This document shows positions 61,301-64,000 of a stretch of 64,000 bases of DNA, in pieces (position 1 is the stretch's first letter; each line of letters opens with the position of its first letter). The notes under the pieces are model-generated. The model saw only the letters and a list, made by a program, of their open reading frames with translations, was not told the origin of the DNA and made no database searches. A program made the position numbers and the translations under genes. Where the stretch lies: assembly GCA_900318645.1 (NCBI GenBank), contig ONLH01000031.1, forward strand, positions 1 through 64,000, written 5' to 3'. The stretch comes from an uncultured Prevotellaceae bacterium (lineage in GTDB: Bacteria; Bacteroidota; Bacteroidia; Bacteroidales; Muribaculaceae).

Positions 61301-64000
61301 GTACCCGCAGCACCTGCTGTCACGCTGAATTTGAACAAGAATATCTTGAACTACAAGGCTTATAGGGACAATGATGGCATCGTGGCCACCATCAGCGACA
61401 TTTATCGTCAGTTCACGGGCTTTAAGGGAATAAGGCTCAAGTACCGCTTCATCGGTGACGACAACTGGATTGTCGCCCACGATTGGGTGAACGGTGAACA
61501 GTATCTTGACGAAGGTGAAGAAACTGAATTCCAGAGCCTGATTCCTAGCGAGTCACCCAATATCAACTACACCCTGCAGTTGCCCAATATCGACGGACGC
61601 TACTTGGTTGTCGCCGAGAGCTATTGCACTAATGGTGTGGTCAATGTCACCCCCGAACTCGAGATCATCCGCGACACCCGCGGTCCCAAGCTATTAGGCC
61701 AGGTGGAGCCCAATACCGGCATCTTTACGCCCGCCGATAATATCCACCTCCGCTTCAACGAGGACATCCGCGAGAGTTACCTCACCAAGGATGATAACTT
61801 CGTCATTACAGGTGTGCTCAACGACGCTCCTGTAGATCACGAGGTATCGCTCCAGCTCAACGGCAACGAGGTCAGCACCGAGGCTTATCTGCCAATCAAT
61901 GATACAGACTTCTCGCTGAGCTTTTGGATGAAGCGCCAGTCGGGTGGAACAGTCCTCTGTCATGGTACCAACGACAACTTTATAGCCCTCAAGGTCACCG
62001 ACGACGGGCATGCCATGCTCGACATGACGGGAGAACTGTTCACTTCAAGCGCGACGATACCTGTTGACAAGTGGGTATTTGTCGGTATGACCTACAAGCA
62101 TGGTGCTTCGCCGGTTATCAATGCATTCTATGCCATCGAGGATCAGGTAGAGCCCTTATTTGATAACATTATCGTGCCTTCCTATGTCGGTGAGGGTCGC
62201 GTGAGTGTAGGTGACGGCTTCCATGGCGCTATGCATCAGTTGTCCATCTGGAAGAAGCTGCTCACTCGTGAAGAGATTCTGGAAAACAAGATGAACAACA
62301 TCCCGCCCTACACTCCAGGCATTATCAGTTACTGGAAGATGAATGAGGGACACGGCACTATCGTGAGAGACTATGCACGCAGCCGCAACATGATTATGGA
62401 AACCGAACAGTGGAATATCGACAATGTGAATCTGGCGGCACATCTCGACGGACAGACCTCATTGAAGGCCGATATCTCTAGGATGGATTCACGCTCGACC
62501 GACAGCTATCTCATTGAGATGTGGTTCCGTGGTGAGCCTGACGCTAATCATGAGGCAACACTGTTCTCCATCGTCAATAACATCTGGTTGGGCTTCAATG
62601 AAGCCGGAGGCTTGGAAGTACGCACTTTCGGTCAGGGACCACAGTCTTCGCTCATTTCCGAGGGCACCCGTTATCTCCTCAGTGATGTGAATTATAGTGA
62701 CGGCTATTGGCACCACTTGGCATTCAACGTGCGACGTGGTTTGAGTACCATAGCCTATGTTGATGGCAAAGCTGTAAAGACCATGGCCGAGCAACTGATA
62801 CCCGCTCCCCAGGGTGATTATCTTTACATCGGCTCGACGAAGCGTAAGGTGGACACTGAGGAAGTGGATGCACGCTTCTTCAAGGGTGACATCGATGAGT
62901 TGCGCGTGTGGAGCATCGCTGCCGATGCCACAACGGTTACCAGCGGCCGATATGCTATGGTTGATACTGCCAAGGTTGTCGGTCTGGTGGGTTACTTCCC
63001 CATGCAGCGTGCACTGCTTGATGCGAATGGCAACATTATCCATGAGTTCTCTCTTGTGAACAAGATGCTGCCATCGACAGCCTTGACGCCCACTCATGCC
63101 ACTCCTACTCAAGCGCTCACCGCTCCGGCGTTGAAGAGTGCTCCCGACGAGCAGAACATCGACTTTGACTTCACGGCCAGCAATGACGAGATTTACATCA
63201 CCCTGCGTGAACTGCCCTCGCGACTGCATGGCAATCAGATCAACGTCCGTGTGAAGAATGTGAAGGACAACTGCGATAACCTCAGCGAGAACATATCGTG
63301 GTGTGCTGTTGCCAACTATAACTCACTTGAATGGGAGGACGATGATATTCAGTTTGAAGTTGATCGCCTTAAAGAGTTCTCCTTCTTCGGCTGGATCAAG
63401 AACAATAGCAGTACCAGCACTTCCTTTGCCATCAGTGGTGCGCCCAGATGGGTAAAGGTTTCACCCGCCGAAGGAAGCATCGGAGTTAATAGCGATGCAA
63501 GAATCTCGTTCACTGTTGAGGCTGGTTCACCTGTTGGCAAGCATGATTTGGTCATCTATGCCTGTGACGAGGACGGCATCTACACGCCCTTGCATGTGTC
63601 TCTCGACATCAAGGGTAATGAGCCCTCATGGAGCGTAGATATCAATAATTATGAGTCCACCATGAACGTGATAGGTCAGTTCTATCTCAATGACAAGATT
63701 GACCAGAACTCCAATACCAAGGTGGCTGCATTTATCAATGGAGAGTGCCGAGGTGTAGCCTCGCCTCGCCTCTTGACCTCACGTGGTGCCTACTTTGTAA
63801 ACATGACCATCTATGGTACCGAAGAGTCGGTTGTTCCCGAGCCTATCGTATTCAAGATCTACAGTGGCGAGGATGGGGTTGTTTACAACAATGTGACCAC
63901 TATCGTCGGTAGTTTGATAAGACCGCTCAATTTCCAGCCTAACGCGTTGATTGGTACCTATGATGAACCGGTCAAGTGGATTGTGGATGACGAGATAGAG
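55349..64000 (+). CDS. Giant secreted LamG/fibronectin-type surface protein (3' end outside window)
   Basis: The frame from the ATG at 55349 stays open in every stretch I translated and reaches the last base, giving at least 2884 residues with no stop. The signal peptide is MKRLRMYFALAIMMCMCLGA. Fibronectin III-like domains (about 340-660) precede a carboxypeptidase-regulatory-like segment (VIAGRVTFETGTAVQNVQVM, near 57.33 kb). A LamG/jelly-roll domain ends in YSGYIDDVRLWSKALTNDEI (near 57.9 kb). Two more LamG domains lie at 61.9-62.35 kb (HGAMHQLSIWKKLLTREEIL) and 62.4-63.0 kb (YWHHLAFNVRRG, DIDELRVWSIAADAT). A BACON-like segment (WVKVSPAEGSIGVNSDARIS) follows near 63.45 kb. Probably a glycan-binding surface protein. 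No stop, membrane anchor or sorting signal is visible in the window. Confidence 0.88.
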   Translation, partial: MKRLRMYFALAIMMCMCLGANARSSYYDDPGGGLYYANVYMAWSTDNESYGWCTGDSEYDAMGRFTGFSSENGGNFTTDRPGMMIRFRYHTSQSKDFNYKSTEYKVYALMADGTSIQIGHNNAGSVRLENDNTAYAVLVSPGFDGTWASFRIFLNQRAIDQGIKTIMISGTSSYHQDNFFTKDRDMKISYWYEKDVRTNYTRVPAPTITWDKPGEVQVLMDHTSIPLPDEDQYWRNLGTGNPQHRNGIGTLAGEYQYKGIYKVTVLGVDDRVIVPTQTLEYDGHDKKTVAIQVPMDKTFKVTVERSTAARMRINYWNGGGEEYATNWTITENLAGSETTTTTFNNDKLNVSVDFNQVTGDLRLGWDDQADPKEGDFQIYRTTVDENGNFKSNRMKLGTTSRQYYIDGLEQGLEYGKRYRYEVFQLKQVWSDINIPTDPEPLTILDASEVWVSTTPVIPLTLVQDATVTDKVKIDWEFGGIPASDNMVKFAVNRITPDGTLENNYGTVDVDRRAGKASFEDTRPASNCDIYRYFVTTDLVDNKIHYSSDTIAAHVLDGSVVTSVTISKGDFKTGVRLTWRAKQVGTLPTTYDVKRRFIGDDEWITIYTTQGTATEYVYLDESAEPGRYYEYRVTAYGADCDGTGNMVVSNYIEETGFGQATGVIAGRVTFETGTAVQNVQVMLDRTNDEQSTRDQFYSRRIYQGGLGVMWQPTLNYAQGLIAPEKAFTVQMWLSPDQTIRNASGSTVDYSKVLTLDGIGDLRLVPTETSGQYLLQWHMDSNEAPLIVAPDTVCAGIFSHVTLRHDGAGKYDMILNNESDVVSAQVSGDYAFTDHNGKAIIYFGGGDEDKIHGYSGYIDDVRLWSKALTNDEIARDRNRILSGREEGLKLYYPFDEGLTLYAYDNSYTNGAPNGNHPIINRNSLASTLIPTHDQLSLYGMTNANGEYIIRGIPFSGSGTGYTVRPVLGVHDFSPTSRTGFISANSLSLNGYDFTDVSSFTVSGTIRYSGTTVPVDSVMFFVDGTPCTRENKTIYSDANGEFTISVPIGEHYIEVKRNGHTFEGAGRYPQQEGERYDFRSETHLDFYDNTLVNFSGRVTGGAAQGSVPLGYGYSQNTIGKATIRLTMLDHPQRRINAIKQETGTTVEWIDNPERVDVPSAADAIHSTSWRGFNDPDEVKVVYITTDSLTGEFSAMLPPLRYAVESVKFDNNHGLETDEVFRNIPAINLTNPLDSVRPDTLWNELHTTYLPLYRCNKKLLLTYRSQPVFDVIQIGAAAGAFGSDTIMVGDENDIALPIYHVDEGTGNVNYHYDYPLFLQHRNYRYKIKLYEPYHNYDRLAEGILYRDVMADSIISINNEMGNGVAVMANDTTIDGRTIYAGTIIEMQANQIQLDNKGEAIYEWTAGFPNLTAPYVRSMNIASVINGKSVNWLPNSLQGIVLGVVPTGNNFITAGPSYVDMVLRDPPGSGSSATWSVDTVKTAYTTKIHGLHQGTNIKFKYSTGFEVITSFGIGVASVTTAKILHDEIVTGGYELSSDWDNTRYTTYTNSHSVSTSSGGGYVGSDGDVFIGYSTNYIVGAANEVNLMLQDDGTYKLGNDRCMSMGEKFGTHFNYTQKYIEKTLIPNIKATRNSKFTHITDLSQMEENPVVPTYYTLLTEDNPNYGLSNDDEMWGDQANPTTEGPMPSYYFRAPKTYNGCDSVRWFNESIKLWRDQLELNEKDKVEAFQNESKYLKRNESFEFGDVVNASSITDSLRRSNQTLKVKSTLVWNSLGGFSANGTGVSIESAISAGHNYVKNDVDEQKFKEVFSYKFDDTNSEEAHTVDIFTSPRSWGPIFRTRAGQTRCPYEPEQRTKYYEAGRHILNYGTMKLDNPKISMPQRNITDIPAGHDANIEVWLTNESETQSQYNVIKLAMDPLSNPNGLVVLFNGLPLAQGSEIWIPYGQTVKLTLTIRQSDPSVLDYNDLKLRLMSTCQANNVMDEVTFSAHFVPAAPAVTLNLNKNILNYKAYRDNDGIVATISDIYRQFTGFKGIRLKYRFIGDDNWIVAHDWVNGEQYLDEGEETEFQSLIPSESPNINYTLQLPNIDGRYLVVAESYCTNGVVNVTPELEIIRDTRGPKLLGQVEPNTGIFTPADNIHLRFNEDIRESYLTKDDNFVITGVLNDAPVDHEVSLQLNGNEVSTEAYLPINDTDFSLSFWMKRQSGGTVLCHGTNDNFIALKVTDDGHAMLDMTGELFTSSATIPVDKWVFVGMTYKHGASPVINAFYAIEDQVEPLFDNIIVPSYVGEGRVSVGDGFHGAMHQLSIWKKLLTREEILENKMNNIPPYTPGIISYWKMNEGHGTIVRDYARSRNMIMETEQWNIDNVNLAAHLDGQTSLKADISRMDSRSTDSYLIEMWFRGEPDANHEATLFSIVNNIWLGFNEAGGLEVRTFGQGPQSSLISEGTRYLLSDVNYSDGYWHHLAFNVRRGLSTIAYVDGKAVKTMAEQLIPAPQGDYLYIGSTKRKVDTEEVDARFFKGDIDELRVWSIAADATTVTSGRYAMVDTAKVVGLVGYFPMQRALLDANGNIIHEFSLVNKMLPSTALTPTHATPTQALTAPALKSAPDEQNIDFDFTASNDEIYITLRELPSRLHGNQINVRVKNVKDNCDNLSENISWCAVANYNSLEWEDDDIQFEVDRLKEFSFFGWIKNNSSTSTSFAISGAPRWVKVSPAEGSIGVNSDARISFTVEAGSPVGKHDLVIYACDEDGIYTPLHVSLDIKGNEPSWSVDINNYESTMNVIGQFYLNDKIDQNSNTKVAAFINGECRGVASPRLLTSRGAYFVNMTIYGTEESVVPEPIVFKIYSGEDGVVYNNVTTIVGSLIRPLNFQPNALIGTYDEPVKWIVDDEIE

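Overview
The window looks like a chromosomal segment of a gut-type Bacteroidales, probably Muribaculaceae or Prevotellaceae. Three things point there. Many genes have the Bacteroidetes promoter (TTG or TTTG, about 19-20 bases, then TAnnTTTG). The gene content is typical: SusB-like GH97, TonB-dependent outer-membrane receptors, BspA-type leucine-rich repeats, dockerin-tagged secreted proteins, a C10 (streptopain-type) protease, DUF1573, DUF3298 and DUF3256. Secreted and outer-membrane products dominate.

Layout. 1-2.6 kb: the 3' end of a 5S rRNA with its terminator, a GH97 alpha-glucosidase and tRNA-Asp. 2.8-10.5 kb: two paralogous outer-membrane beta-barrel proteins that share a conserved upstream region, an AAA ATPase with GTTACGGAG palindromes at its promoter, and a divergent LuxR-type regulator. 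10.6-17.3 kb: minus-strand genes, namely two DUF3298 proteins, a probable small RNA, then an eight-gene run (NUDIX, lipoprotein, MeaB, two DUF1573, and a three-gene overlapping DUF3791/DUF3990 toxin-antitoxin-like module). 17.5-22.2 kb: a secreted protein, a tricorn-type S41 protease and a SemiSWEET sugar transporter. 22.4-29.8 kb: an operon of a TonB-dependent receptor, a DUF5689 lipoprotein and two tandem secreted nuclease/phosphatase-fold enzymes, which reads as a nucleic-acid scavenging locus. 30.4-36.6 kb: two large secreted proteins. 36.7-41.9 kb: housekeeping genes (trmB, mrp, an M48 protease, DUF3256, xseA, xseB) and tRNA-Leu(UAG).

41.9-55 kb is the accessory part. Downstream of tRNA-Leu, the last ~20 bases of the tRNA gene recur four times (44.1, 45.3, 47.4 and 48.4 kb), three of them followed by a copy of the tRNA's terminator. 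Each interval carries one small gene: a serpin-TonB fusion, a carboxypeptidase-regulatory-like protein, a second serpin-TonB fusion, and a DUF2007/zinc-ribbon protein. No recombinase lies in the array. It resembles a gene-cassette array built by repeated site-specific insertion at a tRNA gene, and it is the best candidate here for an undescribed system. A C10 protease, an EEP enzyme, a third serpin-TonB fusion, a dockerin remnant, a BspA-like protein and a decayed IS3 element follow. From 55.3 kb to the end, one open frame encodes a giant LamG/fibronectin-type surface protein that runs off the window.

The three serpin-TonB fusions keep hinge and breach sequences but differ completely in the reactive-centre loop, which suggests duplicated inhibitors with diversified targets, possibly including the neighbouring cysteine protease. 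All family assignments come from reading the sequence; no database search was run.
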